Both the position numbers and the translations under genes were made by a program. 64,000 bases of DNA from the NCBI RefSeq assembly GCF_000003815.2, contig NC_049985.1, positions 4,554,234 to 4,618,233 of the forward strand, in the 5' to 3' direction. Below the pieces are notes generated by a model. It did no database searches. It was not told where the DNA came from and saw only the letters and a program-made list of their open reading frames with translations. Shown one piece after another: positions 32,339 through 46,300 of this stretch (positions are counted from its first letter, which is position 1; the number at the start of each line of letters is the position of its first letter). This stretch comes from Branchiostoma floridae (Eukaryota > Chordata > Leptocardii > Amphioxiformes > Branchiostomatidae).

Positions 32339-35300
32339 TTATAACATCATGGCCGCCATTCCTTCATCCAAGAACTTCTTATAGATAGACATGAACTTGG
32401 CAACGAAGGCCTCCAGGTGGTAGATAGACTTGGAGCCCAGCTGGAGCCGATGTTCATAGTAAGCCGCCCACTGCGTCACCTCCGCCTTCAGCTGTCCATC
32501 ACAGCTGTCAATCAACTCTGTCAGCAGGCCCTAAATATGAAACATGGTTACATGTGTTGATTAAACCACATAATAGACCCTGATTTCAATACTGCGAAAT
32601 AAAACAGAATTGGTAAAAGATGCGCATGTAGCAAATTTTCTTGGTATGTAAAATAAGCATAAAGGTGTAAATTTGAACTGCTGGCTACAAGACAACAGAA
32701 ACAACCTAGCTTGGATACAAACTGAGCCATCATCTGTGACACTGCGAGACTATCCTGAATGACTCACCCTTATGATGACATCAGGAGGGATGCAGTGGGT
32801 CAGCAGCTCGTACAGACGACCTCTCACCTCCAGCAATCTGCAGAAATACATGTATCAAGATACAGGTCAGATAAGGTCAGCTGGGGTCATTGTTCCTACT
32901 TCCCCTCATGAGTTCATACCTGCCGACAGGGTAGGGACAGGTAGGGACTTAATGAGATCTAAGACAAGCACAGAATTTAATGGTAAGACTAAAGCAGTCA
33001 AACCTCAAACTGAAGACAAAGCGGGATACTAGAAGTGCAGTGTATCTTTGCGATGGTTCGCTAGTCTAAGCCAAGCACATCAGGTGACCTGGTCACTTCT
33101 ACTCTTCTTGACAAATTTGTTCCTTTACGTGCAGAGGTTTGGCACTTGAGGCTGACGCCTGAAGCTCCCTAATACACAGGGCTGCCGTCTTTACTTCATC
33201 ACACGGGCAACCGCTCTACTCTGGATAAGTGTATTGGGTTCTTTTACATGCAGCAATTTGACGCTTGAGGATTATGCCAGAAGTTCCCTCATACATGAGA
33301 CTGATGGCTCTACGTCACCATCGGAAATGATGAAGATAATCCCTTACAAACAGGTGTGGGTGCAGCGAAAGCTTACCTCCGGGGACTCTGCTGGCTGACG
33401 ATGGCGTTAGCCGTCTCTCTCAGGAACACTTCCCAGTCTGCCTCAACTACCTGCTGGTCGGGCCGGAATGGGTACCTGAAAAACATATTTCATCAATACC
33501 CAATCCACTTACACATGTACACTTTCAGCCATGGCTGCCTCTACGACCCTCCCTTTGTCTGGGGATGGGCCCTGGAGACAGCCTATTGAGCATCGCCCAT
33601 TCACAAGTTTTCATAGACAATAAAGTCCAGGTTTAGATCTGGATAGGGACCTGATCCTCTGGACGACCCTGAACCGTACCTGTACCTGAATTTGCTGTAC
33701 CTACACCTACCAACGACTTTGATTTCTTTTGCCAAGTAAAAATACGAATGTTACCCTCTGTTTTTCTTTGTAAATAGAACAAATAAATGTCACCCACTGC
33801 TGCACTTTGCAGGCCTCCAGCATCAGGATGGCCCTGCGGAGATTCCGGCCGGACTTGTCAGCGATTCTATTGGCCAGTTCCGGGGGCAGCGTCAGTCCCT
33901 CCTTCTTACACACTGTCTGGAGGATACTGCAGATCTGAACAGACACATAAGGAACACTTCAATACACCTTCACCTAGAAAAAAGTTAAAATGGTGCATTC
34001 TAAGGTATCCTACAAGGCAAAATTACTGCCAGAGAGGTCACAGTAGAAGACTGTGACCACAGATGACCTAGTGGCATCCCTGGTCAATCAGAATTTCATG
34101 CTTGCCAAAGGATCTGCTCCCCAGTGTAAGGGCGTCCAATTTGTTATTTCAAGAAAAGAGTGTCCAAATGATGCCTTGACGCATGCCTGGCTAAAAGCCT
34201 TGAACCAATACCTGTTGGTTTGACGGTGCCGGAACTCGAACCCCGAGACACCTGCTCCTGATGGCGGGGATGACCTTGCTGGTGGACTCGCAGCAGAGGA
34301 TGAGGCGGCAGGTCGTCACATACTTCTCCATGGTGCGCCGCAAGGCATGCTGGGCATCCTTCGTCAGCCTGTCCACCTCCGTCAGGAGGACCACTGGAAA
34401 CAACACAATAAATCATCAAAGGTCTCAGAACCCTGGGAATTTGGGGAGGGGTGGGGTGGGAAACTCACTTCTTGTGAGTTTCTTGTTTTACTTATGACTG
34501 AGTTTGTAGCTGATTCTGTCTGATGCATTTTCTAACTGGCTCTTATTCTTTAAGAGTCTTACAAGTCAACTGACATACCTAAAGATGAAAATTGAAGAAA
34601 GGAAATGTAAGCAAGCTCTATGCTGGGATCTTTGACCTGAATTTCTGTCATTGTCCATGACATGTAGAAACCAGCTAATGAATATTGAAATGACTACAGA
34701 CTGACAACATATAACCTGAGTAAATTCCGCTCCTAGCAACCGGCCTCAGGAGGGGGTCATTAATCCCTGCCAGCAAGAGATTGTGTCTACGCAGGCTAAC
34801 AGACAGACAGACACATCTAAAATAAAACCTCCAGACATGGAGGTAAAAATGGCTACTGTTAGGGAGGGAAAAGTTTTGACCTATTTTCAACTTCCTCTGT
34901 GTAGCTGACCTTTGTACTACTAGTGTCAAGGTGTTGACTGACCTTTGAACTCTCGCTGTGTTGAGGAGTCCAGCTGCTGCGCCTGCGCCACCATCTTGAT
35001 GAGTTCTTGGACAACAACTCGGTCCTGAACACCTGCATCACTGCAATGTGGTGCGACAGAAAACAACTCAGATGAAAAGCAAGGCGTGATTAAAAGTAAA
35101 CAACTCAATCCTTTCCTCAGTAAAAATTCAACTTTGAATAACTACAAGATGAGCAAAGCTTACCTTGGACACACTTCTATGTGGTAGTTACTGGCGATTG
35201 TGGTGATCTCAATCTTTTTCTTGGAGGGGGTCTGCAGAATCAAATTCAAAGCAATTATCACTATATTAGTCAGCTCAGTTCAGAACACACAGTCACTTCA

Positions 35301-38300
35301 TCATCATCATCATGGGTTACCCCCATATAACCCCGCGAGGGGCAAAGTAGGGGGGGGAGCTGAGGTCCCGGGTTAGGGCGGGCAGCCCTCCTGCCTGGCG
35401 CGGAAGTTCTCAACTGTGGGAGCACTTACTACCGCGCCAGGCAGGGAATTCCACTCAGGAATCGTTCTAGGAAAATATGAATACTTATATGTGTCTGTTC
35501 GTGCAAAAATTGGTTTGTACTTATGTTGATGGCTGCCTCGGGTTCGCCCTTGGGTCGGAATCAGTAGGTTCTGTGTGTCTATATTAATCTTGTTATTAAC
35601 TAGCTTGTAAAAGAAGGTGAGGCGGGCGTTCCTCCTCCTTTCGGAGAGAGGACGCCACTGCAGGTCATTGAGCATTTGTGTCACGCTGCTAGTCTGCCGG
35701 AAGTCATTAAGGGTCACTCGGGCTGCCCTGCGCTGGACGGCCTCCACCGCCTGTATCCCTTTGTTGGTGTACGGGTCCCAGACGGTGGCACTATATTCCA
35801 AGTGGGGCCGTACCAGCGCTTTGTAACAAGTGGCCTTGACCCTGGATGGACAATGGGTCAAGTTGCGCCGAATGACACCTAGGACCTTACCAGCTTTGCT
35901 AGTGGCGTGGTTGATATGGGTGTCCCACCGCAAATCGTCGGACAGTTGTACTCCAAGATAGGGGTGGGACTTAACACCGGTGAGGGCTTCTCCACAGAGG
36001 GAGTACTGTGTTAAGATGGGGTGCTTCTTACGGGTGATGTGGAGGATGTGGCATTTGGAGGGATTGAACGACATAAGCCAACGATTTTGCCATTCTGTTA
36101 ACGCATCGAGGTCAGACTGTAGATCTTGAGCGTCAGAAGGCTTGCTGATAGTTCGATAAATCAAGCAATCGTCAGCAAATAGCCGCACATGTGAGTCTAC
36201 GGAATCGGGTAGGTCGTTAATGTAAAGCAGGAAGAGCAAAGGGCCTAAAACAGTACCCTGCGGAACTCCAGAGGTGACCTTAACGGCTTTAGATGTTCCA
36301 CCGTCAAAGACGACACTCTGGGTTCTCTCCGTAAGGAAGGCCCTGAGCCAAGACTGAAGTAGGCCAGAAATGCCATAGTGCTCGAGCTTGCTCAGCAGAC
36401 GTTCGTGAGGCACGGTGTCGAATGCCTTGCTAAAGTCAAGCACCGCGGCATCGACCTGTTTGTTCTGGTCCATGTTTTTGGCCAAGTCTTGGAGGGTTAG
36501 CACCAGCTGGCTCTCGCAGGACAGACCCTTCCTGAAGCCGTGTTGCGCTGGGGACAGAATGCCATGAGCGTCTAGATGTTTCATCATGTGGCTGTGCACG
36601 ATGTGTTCGAGCACTTTACCACAGACCGATGTCAGAGACACCGGTCTATAGTTTGCAGGCAAGGTTCTGTCCCCCTTTTTGAAGATTGGAGCGATGTTAG
36701 CTGTTCTCCAATCTTCAGGAACATCTCCCGTGGATATTGACTGGGAGAATATGACCTGTAGTATTGGCGCAATTTGTTCGGCTACAGTCTTCAGGAGGCG
36801 ACAAACACAAGGTGACAGTGTTTGGGAATTCCTAAGTTTGTCTAAAAAGTTGTTGATAAAGTACCAGTCTAAAACAGACTAGCCTGTGTTTGCTTCAATG
36901 GCAATGGGCATCACTATGCCAGACTATTCTGTGTGGAAAAGTTGTGATGTTTTCTTGTTTGTCCATACCGTGAAGTTGTGGTGTTCGATCCTGAGTTTCT
37001 CCACCCCTGCCCCGTACAGCTCCCTCAGCAGACACGTGATCCGCGTCTTCTTACCGGCGCCCGACGGACCAAACACCAACAGGTGGGGGAAGTCACCATT
37101 CTGCACCTGTAGGGTTGAGGGGGTAGGAAGGGTCAGGGGTCATGGTTTTGACAGTTGCACGGGCAAACTTACCTCATAGGCCCTGTGAAAAGTTGGTGGG
37201 GTCACGTGGTCTTTTAGTGCTGTGTACAGTGCATGCCAAGTGCGTGCCATCAGCCGGCATTTGTAGCAAAATCGCACTTCGAGTAACTACCTTCTGCATC
37301 CGTCGGAACTTTCGGCACCCACTTGGATAATTCCGAGTAAAATCTACTCAAATTTCGGGTCACACTCAGAACATCACGGCAATCTTACAACAATACCTTG
37401 ATCTACCACCTATAGACTGACAGGAACGGACCGCACTCTTGGACCTCTCTCTCATTTTCGCAAAGTGGTAAGAACTTGTGGTTTAGGGTAAGTTTTGCAG
37501 GAATTTGAATTGGCAAATTGAGCCACTATTTTCCCAAGTGCCGCACCTCAGGCGTTTTGTCGTAAGTGGACCAGACCAACTTCTCACAGATGTGTGTCCG
37601 TGAGTCATAGTCGGGTTTGAGACTTTGACATGTTTTCCAAGTGATTTTCCTAAAATAAATAGTCTACTGCTTTGCCATCCAAACTATGAATAATGAGGTC
37701 CCAAGTTATTTCCTGACGCGGTCATGAATTCAGGTGACACGAAAGAAGGGCAAACATAGCCTGACAGTGACTGATATAGACTATGGCCCGATTTACACGA
37801 GGCAAAAAATCAAACGGCGTACGTCGTTCGACGCGCAGAGCGCGTCCTACGTCACTTTTTTTTCCTGTGTAAAAGCGAAAACGACGCGCTGCGGCGCGCT
37901 GTGGCGCAACACAGTGTGGCACCTGCGGAGGTGACTTACGACGCTCCGCGGGGAGTCTGCGGCGCCGCCCAACCTCGTGTTAACGGATCTGCGTCGTAGG
38001 TAGCCCATTTTTTCGGCGCTGTGTGCGTTCCTGGTATGCTCTCGCACCCAAATTGTTCAGTTGACATTTCCTTGAGCTTCAATGATAGCATCGGCATACA
38101 ATAAAATCGGCAGCAAAGATGGCTGCCCGTTGAATGTCCGTACCCGGCGCTGCACGTATGCGCAAGTAGACAACAAAAATCATCATCTGTCAAATGAACA
38201 ACAACAACAGAACTTGTTTTATGATCCCGCCATTTTGAAAACGCGCGTTGTTATATGTCACGGCGGGTCACCAGAGTTCACGGCAACGCGACGCACTGTG

Positions 38301-38568
38301 GTGTGTTACGACGCGCTGCGGTGCGCCGCCGGGGTGTGTGTAAAACGACAACTGTCCTATGTCACTGTCCTAGGACAAACGACGTACGTCGTTCAAAGTG
38401 CCTCGTGTAAATTGGGCCTATGATACACAACTGACCATCGGTCTCTTCACAACTTACAAGCCCCCCTCCCCCCTAACTCACCAGTCTTTTCAGCTGTGCC
38501 GCCTGTTCTGTGTGGTAGCTCAGTTTATTCAGGGAAGTCGGCCGGTACTTGTCCACCCAAAGACTCAT
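32339..38568 (-). CDS. RFC3: Replication factor C subunit 3 (clamp loader)
   Basis: Nine exons on the minus strand: 38482-38568, 36969-37106, 35164-35231, 34943-35040, 34212-34393, 33798-33934, 33377-33475, 32768-32837 and 32339-32530. They join to exactly 356 aa, the human length. The start [19 protein letters not shown] is the canonical RFC N-terminus. Walker A is GPSGAGKKT (exon 2), the Walker B region is [20 protein letters not shown] (exon 5), and the arginine-finger SRC motif lies in [10 protein letters not shown]. The C-terminal collar ends [20 protein letters not shown] and then [11 protein letters not shown]3 is one of five subunits loading PCNA at primer ends in the nucleus (established). 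Exon 6 must end at CA/GTGGGT, not at the next GT, to keep frame. Intron 1 holds a 634-bp MITE and intron 2 a LINE on the same strand. Confidence 0.97.
33116..33320 (+). repeat. Two diverged tandem copies of a 120-bp repeat
   Basis: TTCCTTTACGTGCAGAGGTT..GGCACTTGAGGCTGACGCC (33119 on) and TTCTTTTACATGCAGCAATT..GACGCTTGAGGATTATGCC (33239 on) align over about 85 bp within RFC3 intron 7. Confidence 0.65.
35290..36880 (-). mobile_element. 5'-truncated non-LTR retrotransposon (CR1/jockey-like) with an intact reverse transcriptase
   Basis: The minus-strand frame is open from about 36860 to the stop at 35373. The 429 codons from the first Met carry the RT motifs in order: [70 protein letters not shown] (the YxDD box as FADD), and a thumb region with [13 protein letters not shown]. 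No endonuclease or ORF1 is present, so the copy is 5' truncated. The 3' end, after about 60-80 bp of UTR, is a (TGA)n run (plus-strand TCATCATCATCATCA at 35297-35312) instead of poly(A), as in CR1/L2-type elements. It sits in RFC3 intron 2 in the same orientation as RFC3. The lack of stops suggests a young insertion. Confidence 0.9.
37785..38418. mobile_element. 634-bp GC-rich MITE with long terminal inverted repeats
   Basis: The left end GGCCCGATTTACACGAGGCA matches the reverse complement of the right end GGCCCAATTTACACGAGGCA with one mismatch. Both arms then reach ACGACGTACGTCGTT-type sequence and GCGCGCTGCGGCGC blocks. TAT flanks both ends, a possible 3-bp target duplication. No transposase ORF. 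The interior is far richer in CpG than the surrounding intron (RFC3 intron 1). Confidence 0.85.
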
Positions 38569-40373
38569 CCTGACGACGAAACGTTAACGTTCACAGCCAC
38601 TGTCCCTGACTTTCAACAAAAATGCGACAGCGATTGTTTTTTTGCTGCTACGATTTTCGCGGGAACCGTGTCGCACATGCGCACAAATCATGGATGTGTT
38701 TATAGCGAAAACCGCTGTGTGGCGCCTTTGTACAGTTACGTGCTTGCGATTGGTCAAATGGTGAAGTGCAGAAAAAGCGATTTCCTAGCTTTCCGAGGTA
38801 ACCTCAGCATCTCACATCTGTGTTTTGTTTATCAGAAGACATTTTTATTCACATGAAATACTTAAACCTTGGCCAAATAAACTTTGAAGCTGCAATGGAA
38901 AAGTAACGCGTTCTCTGTATAAGGTTACCAATTTATAGGAATGATAACGTTATATGATGTCAATGACAATGAGGTTTATTGTATGACCATGCTTCAAGTT
39001 AGATACCTAGGGTATGTTAAAGGAAAACTATGATTAACATATGTTTAAGATTTGGGCCACGCGTGTCATGCCGAAATAAATTAATAAACGTCCCAACAAA
39101 ATAAGTTGCATTATTTCTTGCACATAACTTGCAGAGTCGTATCAACGTTCCTGGTGGCCTCCTCCGATTCTGCGCTACTCATACGTCAACACAGGCATAG
39201 TTAAGTGTGGATATTTCAGACAATTTATCATCATTGGCATCAAAATACAAACAAGGATTGCGTAAGCCAGACGAGGGTAATGTTTGCCTGGTAACCATTG
39301 TCGACGGGCCGTCTTAATGTATCTTTTACTAATACAAAGTCATATATACTATTGATACAATAGGCCTTTTTCTGACAGTCTAATCTTTCCAGCTGACCTT
39401 TCCAATCTGTACAAAAACCAACCCCGTAAAAGTTCCACGACTTGCGCTATAGAGGCGCACAGTGGTACATGTGTAACGTTATATTACCTATTTTCCAAGC
39501 AGCACTTCTGCTACGGCCAGACGGCCAGACGGCTGTTTTTAAAAGTGTTTTAGACGTTTTATTTTGTTTGTACCGTTTTCTTCATATGCCCGCTGGCCAA
39601 GCAGAAAAAGGGTACAAAATAGAAAACCCCATTTAAAACTAAAAGCGAGTAAAACCCGCCAGAAACAGCCGGAGTCAAACATCTGCTTGGAGATTAGGTA
39701 GCATCGGGAGCTACCCGCCCGTTGCTTAGTAGGAGAGTTAATTGTTTATTTGCAAAATGTGACAAGGACAATAAACTGATTCTCAAGGCAGCAATTGCTG
39801 ATGTTTGATGAGAGTCAACATTATAAAGGAGAATTGCCTGCCCGCCCTAGATCCTATGCTTTAGCGCAAGCCGGGGAACTCTTTCAGGGCCAGTAGGGTA
39901 GGTTTCAAACTTGACTTATAAAAAATGCAAACCGGAAAGAAAATGCTATGTTCATAATCAGAAAAAAAGTTCATAATTTCGTTAGTCTTTACCAGACTCC
40001 GGCCTGCCTGAATGAATAGCAATAGGGGACTTTGGCCGAGTAAGTTAGCAATAAAAGCCTAAGTACCGTTTATATAAAGTAGTAGGAGCAAGGGACAGGT
40101 ATAAATCGGCCTCACCGGCCAGCGGATAGACTGCAAAAGACTGACTAAAATCCCATGGCAACTTTGTCCCTATTTGGCGAAAGTCTTATCTTTTTTTCCT
40201 GACACGTCTGCTTGGAGACTTATAATGTGTTCAGTAGGATCCAGTAGGACTTGAGCGGGTAAAACACCCTTAAGGATCTTAAGGCGGGCCGCCGAGAATG
40301 GTTACCAGGCCAGACTGACAAGAGGTGAAAGTTCAACAGGTTACTTCGCGTTCGGCTGCGTTCCTGCTGAAAA
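38569..40373. other. Divergent intergenic region of RFC3 and PGM2
   Basis: The two genes are head-to-head with 1.8 kb between start codons, which must include both promoters. It contains one CTCCAAGCAGA-family element (39492-39696) and a solitary end of the same family near 40207. No exon is recognised. Confidence 0.6.
39492..39696. mobile_element. CTCCAAGCAGA-family foldback element
   Basis: The left end TTTTCCAAGCAGCACTTCTG, followed by CTACGGCC, pairs with the right end CCGGAGTCAAACATCTGCTTGGAGATTA. The interior GCCCGCTGGCCAAGCAGAAA resembles CCGCTGGCAAACAGAGA inside the copy at 1261-1415, confirming one family. Confidence 0.65.
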
Positions 40374-43300
40374 ATGGCGACGGAGACCGGAGTGGGCGGA
40401 GCGGGCGCGGGGGAAACCCTGCCGTCTGTGGGCGACGCGGAGCTGGACGGGCTCGTACGGCAGTGGATGGCGTGGGACAAGGTGAGACGCAAGTTCACTG
40501 CGCGGGAAGGGGGCTAGGGTGTCGTCTGGAGCGGCTGACGGGACGAACTGTCCGTGCGTTCTCGCTGATGAAATTTTAGTCCACCGTGAGCTTAAATTTA
40601 TTTAGTCCGTTTAAGGGCGTCATGAACGTGACGTTTTTCCTGACGACCCTGTTTTCGGACAACATCGGAACATATTCGGTCCAGTCATGGTGATGGTGAA
40701 GGTCATGAACGTCAAATATTATCTCATAATTTGCGGCCGCCCCTCCCACTGAGCAGACACAACATGTGGGCCACTTGTTAAACACTTGATGACTGATCGG
40801 TAAACATTAACAGCACTACTTGCAGACAACTAGAAAGGCAGCATTTGCAATCACACAGTCTGGCATAAAAAAAACTGCAGCTGTGTTTATTCTAACTCAA
40901 ATACATTCATTATGCGATGACCAGCCCCTCCAGCTCTGTCCTGCCACTTGCTACCTAATGCTATTCAACACCACAGGGTGCAATCCAACCCATTTGAGCC
41001 AAGTCATTGACCTTATTTGCTTCTTAGAAGATGAAGAAACTGGAAAAAAAACAAATAATGTTTTCCTTTTGTGAAGATAGACATAATCAATCAATCAATC
41101 ATTCAGTCAATCAATCGATCAATCGATCGATCAATCAATCAATCAATCAACAAACCTTTATCAGGTGACATTGGCCAGTCAGGAGCCTCTGTTTGATGAC
41201 TTGATTACATGTAGTTTTATATGGCTCTAAAGTATTGGCCAGCCAACAAGTGTGCAATTTTTGGCTTGTTGACACAACTGTCCCGTACTTTGGGGTGTTT
41301 GTCTGTTTGTATTGCATGCCCAATAAAACCACCTCATGTTATAACACACACAGAGGAGTACAAGCTACATACTAGTAACCAGAACCACGCATAGTATTTA
41401 TTATACATAGCTTGCTTTCGATTTTAAAAAAAAAACTCCTAGGGAAGAACATTAATATATCAAATAGATAACATGGCAAGTGTGACCAGGTCTAACTTAT
41501 CTTCATCAACGTTGAGAGGTGTTTTTTTCATTCTCTGTAACATCTTTGTAACATTGTAAATAAAAGATAAATAAAGTCCATGGCTACGAACCATGGGAAC
41601 ATCTTTTAAAAAACTTCATCAAACCCCACCAACACAAATTTTATCCAACACAGACCGAGGCTACCCGAGGGGTTCTGAAGCAGCTGGTGCTTGACAAAAA
41701 TGTGGATGAAATCCGGAGCAGGCTAAGCCAGCGGATGGCATTTGGAACTGCAGGTGAGACTTAAGGGCAAGGTGTCTAAGGGCTGATGATGATTGCAACT
41801 AATGATAATAAGAAATGGAAATAATAAGAAATGAAATCATTTGTCAAAGATGTTAGCTTAAAATAATTTCTTAACAATATGTGAAGTGGTTGTTGATCTG
41901 TTTTCCAGGTCTGCGGTCCAGGATGGGAATGGGTTTTTCCCAGATGAACGACCTCACCATTTTACAAACAGCGCAGGTGAGGCCAAGAGTGACTACTGTG
42001 TATGTTGAACATTCAGATACCTTTATCATGAGGACAAGAATGAGTTGACATGTTTGTGCAGATAGTGTTAACAGCTACACGTGTGTTTGTTTGTTTAAAG
42101 CAAAGTTATATATGTGTTTGTTTGTTTATATGTGTTTGTTTGTTTAAAGCAAAGTTATATATGTTAAGCATCTGTAGTTATATTATATTTAAACATGTAC
42201 ATGTATAGGTGTAGTAATGTGTCATAAACTTTAGTTTTGTATACAATGTACATGTCTGAAAACTTGTTAAGCTGCTTCATGATTGTACATTTTGTGATGG
42301 CGTTTATCTTGTAGTGCTTTTGAGTAAGTTTGTTTGGATCCATAAAGTCACTTTTGTTCCTTGCAGGGTTTTCTACGCTACCTGCAGAAGACGTTTCCAG
42401 ACTTGCAGAAAACAGGACTTGTCATTGGTTACGACAGTCGACACAACAGTCAAAGGTTTGTGCCAGTTTCACACCTCCCAGAGATAACATGATGATTTTT
42501 CATCATCTCAATATCCATCAAATACAATTGAACGTATACTATCTATCTATGAACAAGTCAGGAAAGTACTGAATATACAAATTCATGTACCTTTAATTTA
42601 GAAGGCATTAAATTTCATGGTAGGACTGGAAATGAGATTTTTTCACTTTTTTAAGTTTGGAGTTGAAACATTCTTCTTGGCTGGGCATTGCTGACAAAGA
42701 TTTAAAGTGTTGTCCACTTCTGGTGCTTGCTCACAGGTGGCTGACATTAGGCCGATATGTGATAGTTCGATACATGACTGGAGTTGAAACTATACTGTAG
42801 CAAAAAAGGACACATGTTTGCCTATTGATGATTTTCTGGTGTAAAAGCATGGCAATGAAATAAAACCATTACAAACATGTGAAGATTTACAGTACATAAG
42901 ATACCAGTAGGTAGAGTTTATTCTGAATATTGACCTATCTCCTCAGGTTTGCCCAGCTGACTGCAGGGATTTTCCTGCATGCTGAGGTTCCAGTCTTTCT
43001 TTTCTCCAAGATCTGTCCCACTCCCTATGTGGTGAGAACAGCTACCGTTACGTTCGAACAACCCTTTTGTTTATTCATTTATTTGTTTATTACTTAACCA
43101 TTAAAAAGTATTAACTGAGTGAGCTGATACAACAAATGTTCATGCCAAATGTGGTGAGTAAATTAAAGTTGTGTCACAGAGTCATGGGTGTTCAGGTTGT
43201 CCTGTATGTTCAGTTGTCCCAGTTTTGTAGGTTTTCTGTATGTGTTGAGGTTGTCCTAAATGTTTAAAGGTTTCCATATGTGTCTTAAGGTATGCAATGG

Positions 43301-46300
43301 TGTCCTTTTTTTGTTTTTGACTAATTTTGTGTTGTTCTGTGCTGCAGCCTTACAGCGTTCTCCATCTTGGTTGTTCTGCTGGTGTCATGGTTACTGCCTC
43401 CCACAACCCGAAGGAGGACAACGGATACAAGGTTTACTGGAACAACGGGTCACAGGTATGTAAGGAACAGCTACACCAGTCTTGTTTCTTGTTTCTAATT
43501 TTTTTCTATTTGAACCTCTACTTTAGCTTTGTTCCTAATCTTTACCTTTACCCCTGGTTCAATGACTAAGTGGTAGAGTGTTCACCTTGTAGTTGGTAGG
43601 TTCAGTGAGTTCAATACCCAATCAAGTCATTCCAAAGACTCTACAAATGGTACATTCTGCTTCCCTTCTTAGTACTGAGCATTTGAGGAAGAGGACAGTT
43701 ACTGTAATTGAACACACAATGCACTAGCCCCCTGCTGTACTGATCGCAAAACTGCCCCAGGGCTACAGAAACTTCCAACATCTTCTGCACCATCTGGTGT
43801 TGGAAAAAGATTTTTACACTTTTCCAAATCTTCACCTTCATCTGGTTCACCATTCCTTCAGATGTTGACACTAGCATGTTTTCTCTCCAGATCACCTCTC
43901 CCCATGACAAGGGCATCGCCAGCTCCATCGATGCCAACCTGGAGCCGTGGCCCACATCTTGGGACGTCTCCATCTGTGAGCAGAGCCCGCTGTGTCAGGA
44001 TCCCATGGACAGGATCACCAAGGCTTACTATCAGGACATACAGAACTACTGTTGCCATAGGTAACTAAGAGAACTACTGTTGTCTTAGGTAACTTACAAA
44101 CAGAACTACTGTTGTCATAGGATACCAACAAACTGAACTACTGTTGCCATAGGTAACCTACAGAACTACTGTTGCCATAGGTAACCAAGAGAACTACTGT
44201 TGCCATTGGCAACCATGAAACAGAACTGCTGTTGCCATTGGTAACCATGAAACAGAACCACTGTTGCCATTGGTAACCATGAAACAGAACCACTGTTGCC
44301 AGGGGTAACCATGAAACAAAACTACTGCTACGATTGGTAACGTTAAAACAGAACTACTGTTGCCATAGATAACCAACAGACATAACTACCGTTGCTATAG
44401 ATAACAACAAACAGAACTAATATTGCCATAGGTAACCACGAAGCAAAAGTTCTGTTGCCATAGGAAGCCAATAGACAGAATAGATGTGCCATAGGTAGCT
44501 ATCAAACAGAACTACTGTTGCCAAAGGTTAAACAAAAAGAAAGAAAGAAAGAACTACTGTAGCAAAAAATATAGAACTACTGTTATTTCTGTTGGCAGAT
44601 AGATCAAAATGTAAATTTTCTAGAATATTAGATAAAAGTAGATAGAGGTATCTAAGTTACTTGATTTATTTTCCCAGGGAAAACAACCAGAAGACAAGTG
44701 TGAAGTTCACGTACACAGCCATGCACGGGGTCGGGTACCAGTTTGAAGTTCAGGCCTTCCAGGCCTTCAGCCTGCCCAGCGTTATACCTGTGGAGGAACA
44801 GGTCAGTTCTTAGGTCACTTGTCAGGCGACGGGTCGCTGGAAACAATCTTTTTGTAGGTCAAAGCGCAAAACAAAGACATTTCAATGCAAGAAATCTGAG
44901 ATCTCGTGCCTTTGTTGAATGTTAAGAGTTACAATTCTTTGATGACTCTCATTATGATTTTGTGCATACATTTTCCTGGCATCCTGGGGAATTTGGACCT
45001 GGGCTAAACCAGTGTTCCTAGCTATGGTGATATTCTGGATGTTTCTGTTTCAGATCATACCAGACCCTGAGTTCCCAACAGTTAAGTTTCCCAACCCAGA
45101 GGAGGGCAAAAGTGCCCTGGTAAGTTTGAGATGAAAACCACATACTACCATAGTATAAGGAAAATCACAGGCTGAATAAAAGTTGTACAAAAGATGTCGA
45201 TGGCTTAAGGAATGAACCACTCTACTTAAAACTTATTAGAAAATGTTTTGGATGTTATTTTGTTTGTACAAAACAATGTTTTGTTTGCCAGTTGTATGTA
45301 GGGCACGTTTTGGATGTTTTTGTTTGAAGATCCTGATGAATTTAGTATGTTTGTTGTTTGCAAGACTAAGGTTGTTTGTTTGCTTGTTTGTCATCTTCAG
45401 GACCTGTCTATGCAGACGGCAGAGAAACACGGCAGTTCTGTGATCCTGGCCAACGACCCTGATGCAGACAGACTGGCAGTGGCTGAAAAACAAAAGTAAG
45501 GAAACACTTTGACAGATTTTACTTTGAAAAGAAATAAAAATCTCATACCTCAGAGTCTGTGAAATATTGATTCTGTCCAGTGCAATTTCCCCCTGGCTTT
45601 AATAAGACAACAGACATGCATTAATAGGGAATGGAAGACCGGAAATGAGATAACCTATTTTGGGACCTAGCATGTGGAAACCAGGTACTGTATATACGTA
45701 TATGGATTCAACTAACTATGGACACACAAGCAGACAAGCAGACAGACAGACACCCTGAAAACAAAACTTCCAGATAACAGGGGGAACAAAACTTACCGTT
45801 TGCTAATTATTTTTCCCTTCCCCAGTGGTTCCTGGAAGGTTTTTACCGGAAATGAGCTCGGTGCTCTGCTGGGCTGGTGGGCATGGAAGTGCTGGAGACA
45901 GAAGAACCCAGACAAAGGTAACATCTTTGTATGAAAGTTTATCTGTGATGGTAATCAACCTTGTATAACACATCGTACCAACAACCCTTGACCAGTCCTT
46001 GGGTCCTTCCAAAGTTGATTTTTTCTGAAGCTCAATGATGTCATCTCTTCACTAATGCCTGGCTCATAAGGCACATAAGGGTCATCCCTTGTACATTTTA
46101 TACAGTTTACATTTTGAACAGATATATGTAGGTCACAAATAATGTGATAAAAAATAAAAAAGATACCAGTACATGTCTATGTATCTTTCATGGCCATGTA
46201 CCAGGTATGAATTTTGTATATATGGCTGTATATATGGTGACAGTTGATGTTCCTTCCTTTTGCAGATGCCAAAGATGTCTGGATGATAGCCAGTACTGTG

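Noticed and set aside
33787-33797. RFC3 exon 6 donor at TGG/GTGACA
   Set aside because: It breaks phase with exon 7; CA/GTGGGT restores the conserved VQQYPF junction.
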